DNA of 60,668 nt from Gammaproteobacteria bacterium 13_2_20CM_66_19 (GTDB lineage: Bacteria; Pseudomonadota; Gammaproteobacteria; Steroidobacterales; Steroidobacteraceae), in contig MNCZ01000017.1 in assembly GCA_001914695.1 (NCBI GenBank), positions 1 to 60,668 of the forward strand, written 5' to 3'. Position numbers and translations under genes: made by a program. Position 1 is the stretch's first letter; the number at the start of each line of letters is the position of its first letter. Below are positions 35,094 through 43,596 of the stretch, one piece after another. The notes below the pieces were generated by a model. That model searched no databases, had not been told where the DNA came from, and saw nothing but the letters and a program-made list of their open reading frames with translations.

Positions 35094-35585
35094 GTGAGCG
35101 ACCCAGCGCCATTCTTCGCCGAGGGCGGTTGCACCTGCCGGGCGGTGCGCTTCTCGCTCGCGAGCACGCCGCTCATCGTGCACTGTTGTCACTGCCGGTG
35201 GTGCCAGCGCGAGAGCGGCGCCTCCTTTGCGCTCAACGCCGTCATCGAGGCCGAGCGCGTGAGGCTCCTCAAGGGGAGTCCGGTGCTCGTGATGACGCCG
35301 AGCGCGAGCGGCAAGGGCCAGAGGATCGCCCGCTGTGCCGATTGCCACATCGCGCTCTGGAGCCACTACGCCGGTGCGGGCCATGCCTTGCGCTTCGTGC
35401 GAGTGGGCACGCTCGATGACCCGGATCGCCTCCCGCCCGACATTCACATCTACACCGAGTCGAAGCAGCCCTGGGTGGCGATCCCGGCGGGAGCGCGAGC
35501 GGTGCCCCAGTACTACAGGCGGAGCGAAGTCTGGAGCGCCGAGAGTCTCGCGCGCCGGGAGAGGCTCCTCGGAACGAAGGGTTGA
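35094..35585 (+). CDS. GFA-family zinc protein
   Basis: Protein of 163 residues of the glutathione-dependent-formaldehyde-activating (GFA, also CENP-V) family. Zinc ligands are visible in GGCTCRAVRFSL, HCCHCRWCQRESGASF and ARCADCHIALW, and the C-terminal IYTESKQPWVAIP is typical. The GTG start 35094 follows CGAGAG. The original enzyme assignment (formaldehyde-glutathione adduct formation) is disputed, so only the zinc-fold family should be relied on. It is followed by 163 bp without a gene, containing the AT-rich palindrome. Confidence 0.85.
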   Translation: MSDPAPFFAEGGCTCRAVRFSLASTPLIVHCCHCRWCQRESGASFALNAVIEAERVRLLKGSPVLVMTPSASGKGQRIARCADCHIALWSHYAGAGHALRFVRVGTLDDPDRLPPDIHIYTESKQPWVAIPAGARAVPQYYRRSEVWSAESLARRERLLGTKG

Positions 35586-35633
35586 AGGGCGGGCGGGGAG
35601 AGTTCCTCACCCGGGGGGTTCGGCGTCCCGCCT

Positions 35634-35654
35634 GATATAGATATATTGCATATC
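35634..35654. promoter_or_regulatory. AT-rich palindromic site before the aminomuconate genes
   Basis: A 21-bp island of almost pure A/T, with terminal inverted repeat GATAT...ATATC, about 95 bp upstream of the aldehyde dehydrogenase start. In DNA this G+C-rich it stands out sharply. It may be a binding site for the LysR-type regulator encoded at 38842-39795 or a promoter -10 region. No experimental counterpart is known to me. Confidence 0.45.
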
Positions 35655-35748
35655 GGAGGGGCAAAATACCATTATTCCTTGGGTGCCGTTCCTTCCTAGA
35701 ATCTCCGCTGGCACGCCCCTTGAGGTCTTTAGGGGCTTTAGGCCGCGG

Positions 35749-37233
35749 ATGCTGACTCAAGCCTACCCATATCCCTTCGCGGGTCGACCGCTGCCCTGTC
35801 TCGTGGGCGGCGAGCTCGTGAGCCACGGACGGACATTCGAGAACATTTCCCCGGTCAATGGCGCCCTCCTGGCCACCGTCACCGAGGCCGACGCCGCGCT
35901 GGTGGATCGCGCGGTTCGGGCGGCGCGCGCGGCGCTGCGCGGGCCGTGGGGACGGCTGTCGACGGCCGAGCGCTGCAACCTGTTGCGCAAGGTGGCCGAG
36001 CGGATCGAGCAGCGCTTCGACGAATTCGTGAGCGCCGAGATCGCCGACACCGGCAAGACGCTCGAGCAGGCGCGCTCGCTCGACATTGCCCGCGGCGCGG
36101 CGAACTTCCGCGCCTATGCGGACCTGGCCACGGCGCGCGGCTCCGAATGCTTCGAGATGGCGACGCCCGACGGCCGGGGTGCGCTCAACTACTCGGTGCA
36201 CAAGCCCGTCGGCGTGGTGGCGGTGATTGCGCCCTGGAACATGCCGTTCCTGCTCATGACCTGGAAGGTCGCCCCCGCACTCGCATGCGGCAATGCCGTG
36301 GTGGCAAAGCCCTCGGAGGAGACGCCGTCCTCGGCCGCGCTACTCGCCGAGGTCATGCAGGAAGTCGGCGTGCCCCCCGGCGTGTTCAACCTGGTGCATG
36401 GCTTCGGCCCGGGATCCGCGGGCGAGGCGCTCGTGAGTCATCCGGACGTCAATGCCATCGCCTTCACCGGCGAGTCCGCCACCGGTGCGGCCATCATGAG
36501 AAGCGCCGCCGATTCGGTGAAGGCGCTGTCCTTCGAGCTCGGCGGCAAGAACGCCGCCCTGGTGTTTGCCGATGCCGACTTCGAGGCCGCCGTCAGCGGC
36601 ACTATGCGCTCGGTGTTCTCCAACTGCGGACAGGTGTGCCTGTGCTCGGAGCGCGTCTACGTCGAGCGTCCGATGCATGCGCGCTTCGTGGACGAGCTTG
36701 CGCGGGGCGCGCGGCGCTTGAAGATCGGCGGACCCTACGAGGGCGCGGACCTGGGCCCGCTCATCTCGCGCGCCCATCGCGAGAAGGTGCTGTCCTACTA
36801 CCGGCTGGCGCGCGAAGAGCACGGTGAGATCGTCTGCGGCGGCGGCGTGCCGGCCTTCGGCGACGAGCGCGACGGCGGCGCCTTCATCGAGCCCACCATC
36901 GTCACCGGGCTCGCCGAAGACGCGCGCTGCGTCAAGGAGGAGATCTTCGGTCCCATCTGCCACGTGGCGCCGTTCGATTCCGAGGAACAGGCGGTACAGA
37001 TGGCGAACGCCACCCGCTATGGGCTCACCGCCGCCGTGTGGACTTCAAACCTGCAGCGCGCCCACCGCGTAGCGCGGCAGATGGAAGTCGGCATGGTCTG
37101 GGTGAACGATTGGTATCTGCGCGATCTACGCACGCCGTTCGGAGGCGTGAAGCTCTCTGGTCTCGGCCGCGAGGGCGGGATGCATTCGCTCGCGTTCTTC
37201 TCCGCGCCCATGAACATCTGCGTAAAACTATGA
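35749..37233 (+). CDS. 2-aminomuconate/2-hydroxymuconate semialdehyde dehydrogenase-like aldehyde dehydrogenase
   Basis: NAD-dependent aldehyde dehydrogenase of 494 residues. The cofactor region is [15 protein letters not shown] and [12 protein letters not shown], the general-base Glu is in [12 protein letters not shown] and the nucleophile Cys in [15 protein letters not shown]-terminal [12 protein letters not shown] and [16 protein letters not shown] are standard. The wording [20 protein letters not shown] and the following RidA and ACMSD genes point to the muconic-semialdehyde branch (ALDH8 type). I use ATG 35749; the longer frame from 35683 is not needed. It overlaps the RidA gene by 4 bp. 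Expected reaction: 2-aminomuconate semialdehyde to 2-aminomuconate. Confidence 0.87.
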   Translation: MLTQAYPYPFAGRPLPCLVGGELVSHGRTFENISPVNGALLATVTEADAALVDRAVRAARAALRGPWGRLSTAERCNLLRKVAERIEQRFDEFVSAEIADTGKTLEQARSLDIARGAANFRAYADLATARGSECFEMATPDGRGALNYSVHKPVGVVAVIAPWNMPFLLMTWKVAPALACGNAVVAKPSEETPSSAALLAEVMQEVGVPPGVFNLVHGFGPGSAGEALVSHPDVNAIAFTGESATGAAIMRSAADSVKALSFELGGKNAALVFADADFEAAVSGTMRSVFSNCGQVCLCSERVYVERPMHARFVDELARGARRLKIGGPYEGADLGPLISRAHREKVLSYYRLAREEHGEIVCGGGVPAFGDERDGGAFIEPTIVTGLAEDARCVKEEIFGPICHVAPFDSEEQAVQMANATRYGLTAAVWTSNLQRAHRVARQMEVGMVWVNDWYLRDLRTPFGGVKLSGLGREGGMHSLAFFSAPMNICVKL

Positions 37234-37703
37234 GCCCCGACAGCGCCGTGGTGCCCGGCAAGGCGCGCCCGCGCGGCAGCTTTCCGCACTTTCGCCGCGC
37301 CGGCGACTTCATCTTCGTCTCGGGCACGAGCGCGCGCCGCGCCGACGATTCCATCGCCGGGGCGGAGGTGGGGCCCGGCGGTCGCCCGGCGCTCAACATT
37401 CGCCGGCAGACGCGCGCGGTGCTCGAGAACATCCGCGACATCCTCGCCGCCGCCGGTGCGCGCCTCGCCGACGTCGTCGAAGTGAGCACGTTTCTCGTCA
37501 ACATGGCCGACTTCGACGGCTACAACGAGGTCTACAGCGAATTCTTCGGCTTTGAGGGCCCGGCGCGCACCACCGTGGCGGTCAGCGCGCTGCCCCACCC
37601 GCAGCTGCTGATCGAGATCAAGGCGGTTGCCTATCGCCCGGGAGGCGCGGCGCGCATTGCGACGCCTGCGAGCCCCGGCTCCGGAGGCGTGACATGCGCA
37701 TGA
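37230..37703 (+). CDS. RidA-family protein, probable 2-aminomuconate deaminase
   Basis: RidA/YjgF-fold protein of 157 residues. The core reads [52 protein letters not shown] and [22 protein letters not shown]. Position next to a muconic-semialdehyde dehydrogenase gene (ATGA overlap) and an ACMSD gene (10-bp overlap) makes 2-aminomuconate deaminase, which belongs to this fold in 2-nitrobenzoate degraders, the best guess. Plain enamine deaminase RidA proteins are nearer 128 residues; this one is longer at the C-terminus. Confidence 0.82.
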   Translation: MSPDSAVVPGKARPRGSFPHFRRAGDFIFVSGTSARRADDSIAGAEVGPGGRPALNIRRQTRAVLENIRDILAAAGARLADVVEVSTFLVNMADFDGYNEVYSEFFGFEGPARTTVAVSALPHPQLLIEIKAVAYRPGGAARIATPASPGSGGVTCA

Positions 37704-38731
37704 TCGACATTCATACGCACTTCCTGCCGCGCACCTGGCCGGATCTGGCCGCGCGCTTCGGCACCCCGGACTGGCCGTGGCTTAAGCACTCAGGAAGCGG
37801 CCGCGCCATGCTCATGGTCGGGGACGAGGAATTCCGTCCGGTGACTTCGGCCTGTTGGGACGCGGCCGTGCGGCTCGAGGCCATGGACCGCGACGGCGTC
37901 GATGTGCAGATCATGTGCGCCACCCCGCTCCTCTTCTTCTATCATCGTCCCGCGGCGCAGGCGCTCGAGTGCGCCCGCCTGTTCAACGATGCCGGGCGCG
38001 AGATCTGCGAGCGTGCCCCGCGGCGGCTGAAGTCGCTCTGCCAGGTGCCGCTGCAGGACACGGACCTCGCCTGCCGGGAGCTCACCCGCGCAATGGCCGA
38101 TGGACACGTCGGGGTGCACATCGGCAACCACGTGGGCACGCGCGACCTGAACGACGAGGGACTCATCACTTTCCTCGAGCACTGCGCCGGCGAGGGAGCG
38201 GCGGTATTCGTGCATCCCTGGGACATGATGGCGCCGGAGCGCATGTCCCGCTATCAGCTTCCGTGGCTGGTCGCGATGCCGGCGGAAACGCAGCTCTCGA
38301 TCCTGTGGCTGATCCTGTCGGGCGCCCTCGAGCGCTTGCCGCGCTCGCTCAAGCTCTGCTTCGCGCACGGCGGCGGCAGCTTTCCCTACCTCCTGGGTCG
38401 CGTCGACAACGCCTGGCGCAACCGCGACATCGTGCGCGAGGACTGCCCGCGTCTGCCGTCCTCCTATGTCGATCGCTTCTACGTCGACGCCGCGGTCTTC
38501 AGCGGCGATGCGCTCGAGCTCCTGGTGAAGACCATGGGCGAGGACCGCGTCATGCTCGGTTCCGACTATCCCTTCCCGCTCGGTGAGCAGCAGGTCGGGA
38601 GCCTGATCCGCTCGCAGGCCACGCTGCCGGCGGCGGCGAGGGAGAAGCTGCTGCACCAGAACGCCGCCGACTTCTTCGGTGTCGATGCGCCGCGGGCCGC
38701 GATGCGCACCGCGGCGCTTCTGAGCGCCTGA
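37694..38731 (+). CDS. 2-amino-3-carboxymuconate-6-semialdehyde decarboxylase (ACMSD) family amidohydrolase
   Basis: Zinc-dependent decarboxylase of 345 residues. Metal ligands are the two His of IDIHTHFLP, the His in VFVHPWDM and the Asp in [25 protein letters not shown] carries the catalytic His region and is characteristic of ACMSD. In the kynurenine or 3-hydroxyanthranilate pathway it removes CO2 from the ring-opened semialdehyde, giving the substrate for the dehydrogenase encoded two genes upstream. The 3-hydroxyanthranilate dioxygenase that should make its substrate is not in the window. It overlaps RidA by 10 bp. Confidence 0.88.
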   Translation: MRMIDIHTHFLPRTWPDLAARFGTPDWPWLKHSGSGRAMLMVGDEEFRPVTSACWDAAVRLEAMDRDGVDVQIMCATPLLFFYHRPAAQALECARLFNDAGREICERAPRRLKSLCQVPLQDTDLACRELTRAMADGHVGVHIGNHVGTRDLNDEGLITFLEHCAGEGAAVFVHPWDMMAPERMSRYQLPWLVAMPAETQLSILWLILSGALERLPRSLKLCFAHGGGSFPYLLGRVDNAWRNRDIVREDCPRLPSSYVDRFYVDAAVFSGDALELLVKTMGEDRVMLGSDYPFPLGEQQVGSLIRSQATLPAAAREKLLHQNAADFFGVDAPRAAMRTAALLSA

Positions 38732-38841
38732 GGGACCGAAGCTTTTCGTCCGCGCGGCCTCCCTTCCCGCACGCGCCCCTTGGCGCGCCGGCGGACCCGG
38801 TATGATCGGCGGCGGTTCCGACATCCGAGAGAGCGCGCTGC

Positions 38842-39795
38842 ATGAGCTCGGCACGACTCGAGCGCTGGATCGAGCGCAAGTTCCGCCTGCGTCACGTCGA
38901 GCTGGTCGCCGAGCTGTATGACTCTCGCAGCATCCTCAAAGCTGCGCGCCGGCTGAACCTGACGCAGCCGACCCTCAGCAAGGCGCTGCAGGACGTCGAG
39001 GCGACCCTCGGCCTCACGCTCTTCGAGCGCACCAACCGCGGGCTCTCGCCGACCGCGTACGGGGAGATCTTCGCGCGGCACGCGAAAATCGTGCTCGCGC
39101 AGCTGCGGCACGCGGCCGAGGAGCTCGAGAGCCTGCGCGTCGGCTACAGCGGCAAGGTCACGGTGGGGACGCTCCTCGCCGCTTCCGCCAGCATCCTGCC
39201 GGATGCGATTGCGCGCCTGAAGAAGGAGCGGCCCGGGGTGACGGTCAGCGTCGTGGTCGGCACCTACGACATTCTGATGCCGTCGCTCCTCGCCGGGGAT
39301 CTGGACATGGTGCTCGGACGGCTGCCGGAGGAGGGGCGCAAACGCGAGCTCCTCTACGAGGAGTTCTATGCCGAGCCCATCTGCCTCGTGACCCGGCCCG
39401 GGCACCCGTTGCTGCGCCGCCGGCGGCTGGGGCTGCGTGACCTGGTCAACGAGGCCTGGCTGCTGCCGTTGCCCGAGACGGCGCTCCGGAGGCAGGTCGA
39501 GCGGGCCTTCCTCGAGGCGAATGCGCCGGTGCCACGCAACGTGATCGAGTCGGTGTCGATGCTCACGAACCGGGTGCTGCTGAGGAAATCCGACTGCATC
39601 GGCGTGATGCCGTATCACGTGGCGCTCGACGACATCGAGCAGGGACTGCTCTCGATCCTCCCGGTCAAGCTCAAATCGATCGAGACTCCGGTAGGCGCCA
39701 TTCTGCGGGCGCCCGGCGAGCTGCCGCCCGCGGCTGCGGCACTGTTCGAGTACCTGCGTCTGGCGGCCAAGGACGTGCCCTCGGCGCGGCTGTGA
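38842..39795 (+). CDS. LysR-type transcriptional regulator
   Basis: LysR-family regulator of 317 residues. The helix-turn-helix is RSILKAARRLNLTQPTLSKA, followed by the linker helix and the effector domain (VTVGTLLAASASILPDAIA). The order and wording (TYDILMPSLLAGDLDMVLGR, IGVMPYHVA) recall the GbpR/PcaQ-like branch that responds to aromatic or sugar acids. It is encoded 110 bp after ACMSD in the same direction, so it may regulate the aminomuconate genes; LysR genes are more often divergent from their targets, which weakens this. GAGAG lies about 10 bp before ATG 38842. Confidence 0.88.
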   Translation: MSSARLERWIERKFRLRHVELVAELYDSRSILKAARRLNLTQPTLSKALQDVEATLGLTLFERTNRGLSPTAYGEIFARHAKIVLAQLRHAAEELESLRVGYSGKVTVGTLLAASASILPDAIARLKKERPGVTVSVVVGTYDILMPSLLAGDLDMVLGRLPEEGRKRELLYEEFYAEPICLVTRPGHPLLRRRRLGLRDLVNEAWLLPLPETALRRQVERAFLEANAPVPRNVIESVSMLTNRVLLRKSDCIGVMPYHVALDDIEQGLLSILPVKLKSIETPVGAILRAPGELPPAAAALFEYLRLAAKDVPSARL

Positions 39796-39810
39796 GGCTT
39801 TAGTGCAGCC

Positions 39811-40602
39811 ATGATCGCCTGGGTGAGGGACGTGTCGCCTGCGCTCGCGCGCTGCGAGCTCACCCACCTCGAGCGCGCGGCGATCGATGCGCAGCGCGCC
39901 CGGCAACAACACGCACTCTACGTCACCGAGCTGGCGGCGCTCGGCTGCCGCATCGAGTGGCTGCCGCCGCTCGAGAGCCAAGCTGACGGGGTGTTCGTCG
40001 AGGACACCGCGGTGCTCGTGCGGGAGGTCGCGGTCGTGACGCGCCCCGGCGCCGCCTCGCGTCGCGGCGAGGTCGAATCCGTCGCCGCAGCGCTCGCCCG
40101 GCATCTCGAGGTGCGGCGCCTGAGCGACCCTGCCCGCCTCGAGGGCGGGGACGTGCTGCGCGTCGGCCGCGAGCTCTACGTCGGCCTCACCCGAGGGCCT
40201 GGCGCTCGCACCAACGCCGCCGGAATCGCACAGCTCGGCGAGGCGCTGAAATCCTTCGGCTATGCCGTGCGGGCGCTGGCCCTGCACGGCTGCCTGCATC
40301 TCAAGAGCGCAGCCACGTTCATTCCGCCCGAGACGCTGCTCGTCAATCCGGACTGGGTCGACTCAGCTGCGTTCACAGGCGTCGCGGTGATCGCGGTCGA
40401 CCCGCGGGAAGCTTATGGCGCCAACACCCTCACCGTAGCCGGAGTGACCCTGGTGAGCCAAGCCTACCCGCGAACGCAGGGCCGTCTGGACACGGCCGGC
40501 ATCGCCACCCGCGCACTGGACGTGAGCGAGCTGCACAAGGCGGAAGCCGCGCTCACCTGCATGAGCCTGCTGCTCGAGGGACGGGCGGAGCTTTCCGCTT
40601 AG
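39811..40602 (+). CDS. Dimethylargininase-like (DDAH) protein
   Basis: Amidinotransferase-fold protein of 263 residues in the DDAH family, which hydrolyses methylated arginines to citrulline and methylamines. Conserved segments are VFVEDTAVL, RLEGGDVLRVG, HGCLHLKSA (catalytic His) and AALTCMSLLLEG with the C-terminal catalytic Cys. It starts 15 bp after the LysR gene and overlaps the convergent aminotransferase gene by 4 bp. Bacterial proteins of this length also include related guanidine hydrolases, so the methylarginine substrate is probable, not certain. Confidence 0.85.
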   Translation: MIAWVRDVSPALARCELTHLERAAIDAQRARQQHALYVTELAALGCRIEWLPPLESQADGVFVEDTAVLVREVAVVTRPGAASRRGEVESVAAALARHLEVRRLSDPARLEGGDVLRVGRELYVGLTRGPGARTNAAGIAQLGEALKSFGYAVRALALHGCLHLKSAATFIPPETLLVNPDWVDSAAFTGVAVIAVDPREAYGANTLTVAGVTLVSQAYPRTQGRLDTAGIATRALDVSELHKAEAALTCMSLLLEGRAELSA

Positions 40603-41699
40603 GCGGCCTTGACCGCGCGCAGCGCCGTGAGGAAGGACGCCACCTCGGGCTCGGTGCCGATCGTGATCCGGCACCAGGTGGCAAAAGGCGGGAACAGCCG
40701 TCCGACGAGGATGTTGCGGGCCTGCATGAGCGAGGTGAAGCGCTCGAGCGGCATGCCGGTGTCGAAGAACACGAAGTTGCCCTGCGGCTCGGCAAACTTG
40801 AGCCCCAGGCGGCCGAGCTCGGTGGTGATGCGCGTGCGGCTGGCGAGGATGCGGCGGCGGGTGTCGGCGAGGAAGGCCTTGTCGTCGAGGCTCGCGCGCG
40901 CGGCGCGCACCGCGTAGATGTTGGGCGTCGTCATGCGCGTGTCCTCGAGCGTCTCGGCGAGATCCGGCCGCGTGATGGCATAGCCGAAGCGCAGCCCCGC
41001 CATGCCGTGGATCTTGGAGAAAGTACGCAGGACCACCACGCGGCGCTTGCCCTGCACGAGGTCCGCGACCGAGCGCAGATCCTGGCCCACCGTGAAGTCC
41101 ATGTAGGCCTCGTCCACGATCGTGACGACGTGCTCCGGGAGCGCGGCCACGAAGGCGCGCACCGCGGCGGCCGGCAGCGCCGTGCCGGTGGGGTTGTTGG
41201 GGTTGCAGAGGTAGATGGCGCGGGTGCGCTCGGTGACGGCGCCGGCCATGGCGGGGAGGTCGTGGCGCAGCTGCGCATCCACCGGCACGGGCTTCAGCGC
41301 CGCGCCGCGAAGCGCCGCATACTTCGGCAGCTCCTCGTAGGTGGGCGCGGCGCAGATGATCTCCGCGCCGTCGCGCCCGTACAGCAGCCCCAGGGCGCGC
41401 AGCAGCTCGCCCGAGCCGGTACCGGTGACGATGCTGTCGGCGTCGATCTTCTCGTGCGCGGCGAGCGCGCCCTCCAGCGCGTCGACCTCATCGTCGTCCG
41501 GATAGCGGCAACCGTCGGCAATCGCGCGGCTGACGGCGAGCCGCGCCGCGGGCGAGGGTCCGTAGGGGTTCTCGTTCCAACACAGCACGATCGGCTTGCC
41601 GCCCGCGGCCGCCCCCTGGTCGGCGGCGCGCAGCGCACCAGCGGGACCTGCGAGCAGCAGGGCGGAGGCGGTAATGAGGTCGCGGCGGCTCAGGCTCAT
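40599..41699 (-). CDS. Histidinol-phosphate-aminotransferase-like PLP enzyme with Tat signal
   Basis: Fold-type I aminotransferase of 366 residues (HisC-like). The first 26 residues are a twin-arginine signal (MSLSRRDLITASALLLAGPA, cleavage near LRAAD). The catalytic core is complete: WNENPYGPSP, GTGSGELLRALG, NPNNPTGTALP, VDEAYMDF, Schiff-base Lys in RTFSKIHGMAG and the C-terminal Arg in TWCRITIGT. AAGGAG 7 bp before ATG 41699 supports this start and hence the signal. Tat export fits a protein that must fold around PLP before transport. Its periplasmic substrate is unknown; biosynthetic HisC is cytosolic. Confidence 0.87.
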   Translation of the reverse strand: MSLSRRDLITASALLLAGPAGALRAADQGAAAGGKPIVLCWNENPYGPSPAARLAVSRAIADGCRYPDDDEVDALEGALAAHEKIDADSIVTGTGSGELLRALGLLYGRDGAEIICAAPTYEELPKYAALRGAALKPVPVDAQLRHDLPAMAGAVTERTRAIYLCNPNNPTGTALPAAAVRAFVAALPEHVVTIVDEAYMDFTVGQDLRSVADLVQGKRRVVVLRTFSKIHGMAGLRFGYAITRPDLAETLEDTRMTTPNIYAVRAARASLDDKAFLADTRRRILASRTRITTELGRLGLKFAEPQGNFVFFDTGMPLERFTSLMQARNILVGRLFPPFATWCRITIGTEPEVASFLTALRAVKAA

Positions 41700-41800
41700 G
41701 GCGCGGCTCCTTCGTTTTCCCGCGGGCGGCGGTTCTGCACGCGCGGCAAAAATACACCCTTTGGGTCGTAAGCGTGGACACAGCCGGAGATGCGAAGCTA

Positions 41801-41868
41801 GACTGCCCTCGGGGTGGGGACTGCCCTCGTGCCTAGACTGCCCTCGTGCCTGGACTGCCCTCGTGCCT
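41801..41868 (+). repeat. Four tandem 17-18 bp repeats abutting the dioxygenase start codon
   Basis: GACTGCCCTCGTGCCT-type units begin at 41801 (degenerate 3' half), 41819, 41836 and 41853; the last three share 16 identical bases and are spaced exactly 17 bp. The final unit ends 3 bp before ATG 41872, so the whole leader of the TmpA-like gene, including the place where a ribosome binding site should be, is repeat DNA. No purine-rich Shine-Dalgarno sequence is present. Confidence 0.88.
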
Positions 41869-41871
41869 CCC

Positions 41872-43020
41872 ATGCAAGGTTCACTGAGCCTCAAGATTGC
41901 CGGACCCGCTGAGCTCCTGCTGGAGCGCGCCGACGGCACCCGCTGCTCCATTCATCCCCTGTGGCTGCGCGAGCGCTGCAAGGACGCGGCCAGCGTAGAT
42001 CCGAGGACTCAGCAGCGGCTGCAGGACCCGTCGGATTTCGATCCTGATCTCGAGCTCCTCGCGGTCTCGCAGCCTTCGGCCGGCGTCTACCGGGTCAGAT
42101 TCAGCGACGGGCACGAGGCGAGCTTCAGCGCCGAGGAGATCCTTGCCGAGGCGGCGCTCGACCCCAACGATCACGACTGTCCGGCCCCGCGGCTGTGGGA
42201 CGGCACGCTCGCCGAGCTGCCGCGGGTGCGCTGGCGTGCCGACCCGGGGCGCGACGAGCTGATATCCTGGCTCGAGCCGTTCCTGACACTCGGCTTCGTG
42301 ATCTTCGAAGGCGTGCCGAGCGAGCCCGGCATGGTGCTCACGGTGGGCGCGATGTTCGGGTTCACGCGCGAGACGAATTTCGGCGCACTCTTCAACGTGC
42401 GCTCGACGCCCGACGCCAACGACCTCGCCTATACGTCGCTCGCGCTCGATCCGCACACCGATAATCCCTATCGCGCACCGGTGCCGGGGATCCAGCTGCT
42501 GCATTGCCTGGTGAATGAGACCAGCGGCGGTCTCTCGACGCTGGTGGACGGCTTTGCGGTGGCGCAGTCCTTGCGCGAGCAGCACGGCCAGGCCTTCAGG
42601 ATTCTCAGCAGCACTCCCGTGCGGTTCAGATACATCGACGTCGACGCCGAGCTCACGGCCAGCGCGCCGCCGATAGAGCTCGACGTCACGGGCGGTCTCA
42701 AGGCCATCCACTTCAGCCCGCGGCTCGATTTCGTGCCGCTCTTCGATCGCGAGCAGCTCGAGGCCTATTACCGCGCCCGCCGGCTGTTCGATCAGCGGCT
42801 GCGTGCGCCGGACTACCAGATCCGCTTCCTGCTCGAGTCGGGCGACCTGGTGATGTTCGACAACTGCCGACTGCTCCACGGGCGCAGCGGATTCGACCCG
42901 GCCGAGGGGCTGCGTCACCTGCAGGGCTGTTACATCGACATGGACGGCCCGCGCAGTCTCTATCGCGTGCTGCGCCGCCGCCCGAGCGGCGAGTCGTCCT
43001 ACGCGAGGCGCAGCGCATGA
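41872..43020 (+). CDS. Gamma-butyrobetaine-hydroxylase-like Fe(II)/2-oxoglutarate dioxygenase (TmpA/PhnY-type candidate)
   Basis: Non-haem iron dioxygenase of 382 residues with the two-domain architecture of gamma-butyrobetaine hydroxylase. Iron ligands are H195 and D197 (LDPHTDNPY) and H336 (RLLHGRSGF); R338 or a nearby Arg should bind 2-oxoglutarate. The N-terminal domain keeps WLRERC, but the other Cys/His of the usual zinc site are missing. Trimethylammonium-cage aromatics are only partly conserved. The key clue is the ATGA-coupled HD-domain gene: such pairs (TmpA/TmpB, PhnY/PhnZ) hydroxylate and then cleave organophosphonates. No phosphonate transporter is nearby, so the substrate remains open. 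Confidence 0.75.
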   Translation: MQGSLSLKIAGPAELLLERADGTRCSIHPLWLRERCKDAASVDPRTQQRLQDPSDFDPDLELLAVSQPSAGVYRVRFSDGHEASFSAEEILAEAALDPNDHDCPAPRLWDGTLAELPRVRWRADPGRDELISWLEPFLTLGFVIFEGVPSEPGMVLTVGAMFGFTRETNFGALFNVRSTPDANDLAYTSLALDPHTDNPYRAPVPGIQLLHCLVNETSGGLSTLVDGFAVAQSLREQHGQAFRILSSTPVRFRYIDVDAELTASAPPIELDVTGGLKAIHFSPRLDFVPLFDREQLEAYYRARRLFDQRLRAPDYQIRFLLESGDLVMFDNCRLLHGRSGFDPAEGLRHLQGCYIDMDGPRSLYRVLRRRPSGESSYARRSA

Positions 43021-43595
43021 GCGGCATCGTGAGCTTTCGGCGGATGCAGGACGGCACCCGCGAGGATTACCTGCTGCTCGATGAGTCCGAGCGCCAGTAC
43101 GCCGTGGGCCTCGCCGACCGGGTGCTCGAGCAGCTGCGCAAGCTCGATCATGCGCTGCAGGGCTATCCGGTCAGCCGGCTGCGGCATTCCCTTCAGGCCG
43201 CCACGCGTGCGATGAAGGAAGGCGCGGACGAGGAGATGATCACCGCGGCCTTGCTCCACGATATCGGGGATGAGCTGGCCCCGTACAACCATGCGGAGTT
43301 CGCCGCGGCCATGCTGCGGCCCTACCTGCGGCCGGAAGTGACGTGGATCGTGGAGCACCACGGCCTCTTCCAGAACTACTACTACGTGCATCACCTCGGG
43401 GGCGATCGCAACGCCCGCGAGCGCTACCGCGATCATCCCTGGTACGAGGCCTGCGTGCACTTCTGCGCGGCCTGGGATCAGTGCTCCTTCGATCCCGATT
43501 ACCCGACCGAGGAGCTCACCACCTTCGAGCCGCTCGTGCGGCGGATCTTCGCCCGCGACCCGCACGATCCGCGCTACCAGGCGGGCCAGGGCTGA
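43017..43595 (+). CDS. HD-domain protein, putative mixed-valent diiron oxygenase (TmpB/PhnZ-type)
   Basis: Protein of 192 residues with an HD fold. A full set of six possible diiron ligands is present: H57 (LRHSLQAA), H81-D82 (LLHDIGD), H92, H115 (VEHHGLF) and D154 (AAWDQCSF). In the oxygenase subgroup such proteins cleave C-P or C-C bonds of 1-hydroxylated substrates using O2. The coupled dioxygenase gene upstream (4-bp overlap) would supply the hydroxylated compound. Y50 stands 7 residues before the first metal His, in the lid region where PhnZ has its Tyr/Glu gate, but at a shifted position. The CDF transporter gene starts 1 bp after its stop. Confidence 0.75.
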   Translation: MSGIVSFRRMQDGTREDYLLLDESERQYAVGLADRVLEQLRKLDHALQGYPVSRLRHSLQAATRAMKEGADEEMITAALLHDIGDELAPYNHAEFAAAMLRPYLRPEVTWIVEHHGLFQNYYYVHHLGGDRNARERYRDHPWYEACVHFCAAWDQCSFDPDYPTEELTTFEPLVRRIFARDPHDPRYQAGQG

Positions 43596-43596
43596 C

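Noticed and set aside
35712-35727. Sigma54-like promoter TGGCACG-N4-TTGA before the aldehyde dehydrogenase gene
   Set aside because: The invariant GC of the -12 element is GA, so the match fails at a critical base.
41801-41868. CRISPR array
   Set aside because: The repeats are 17 bp and contiguous, with no spacers and no cas genes; a simple tandem repeat explains them.
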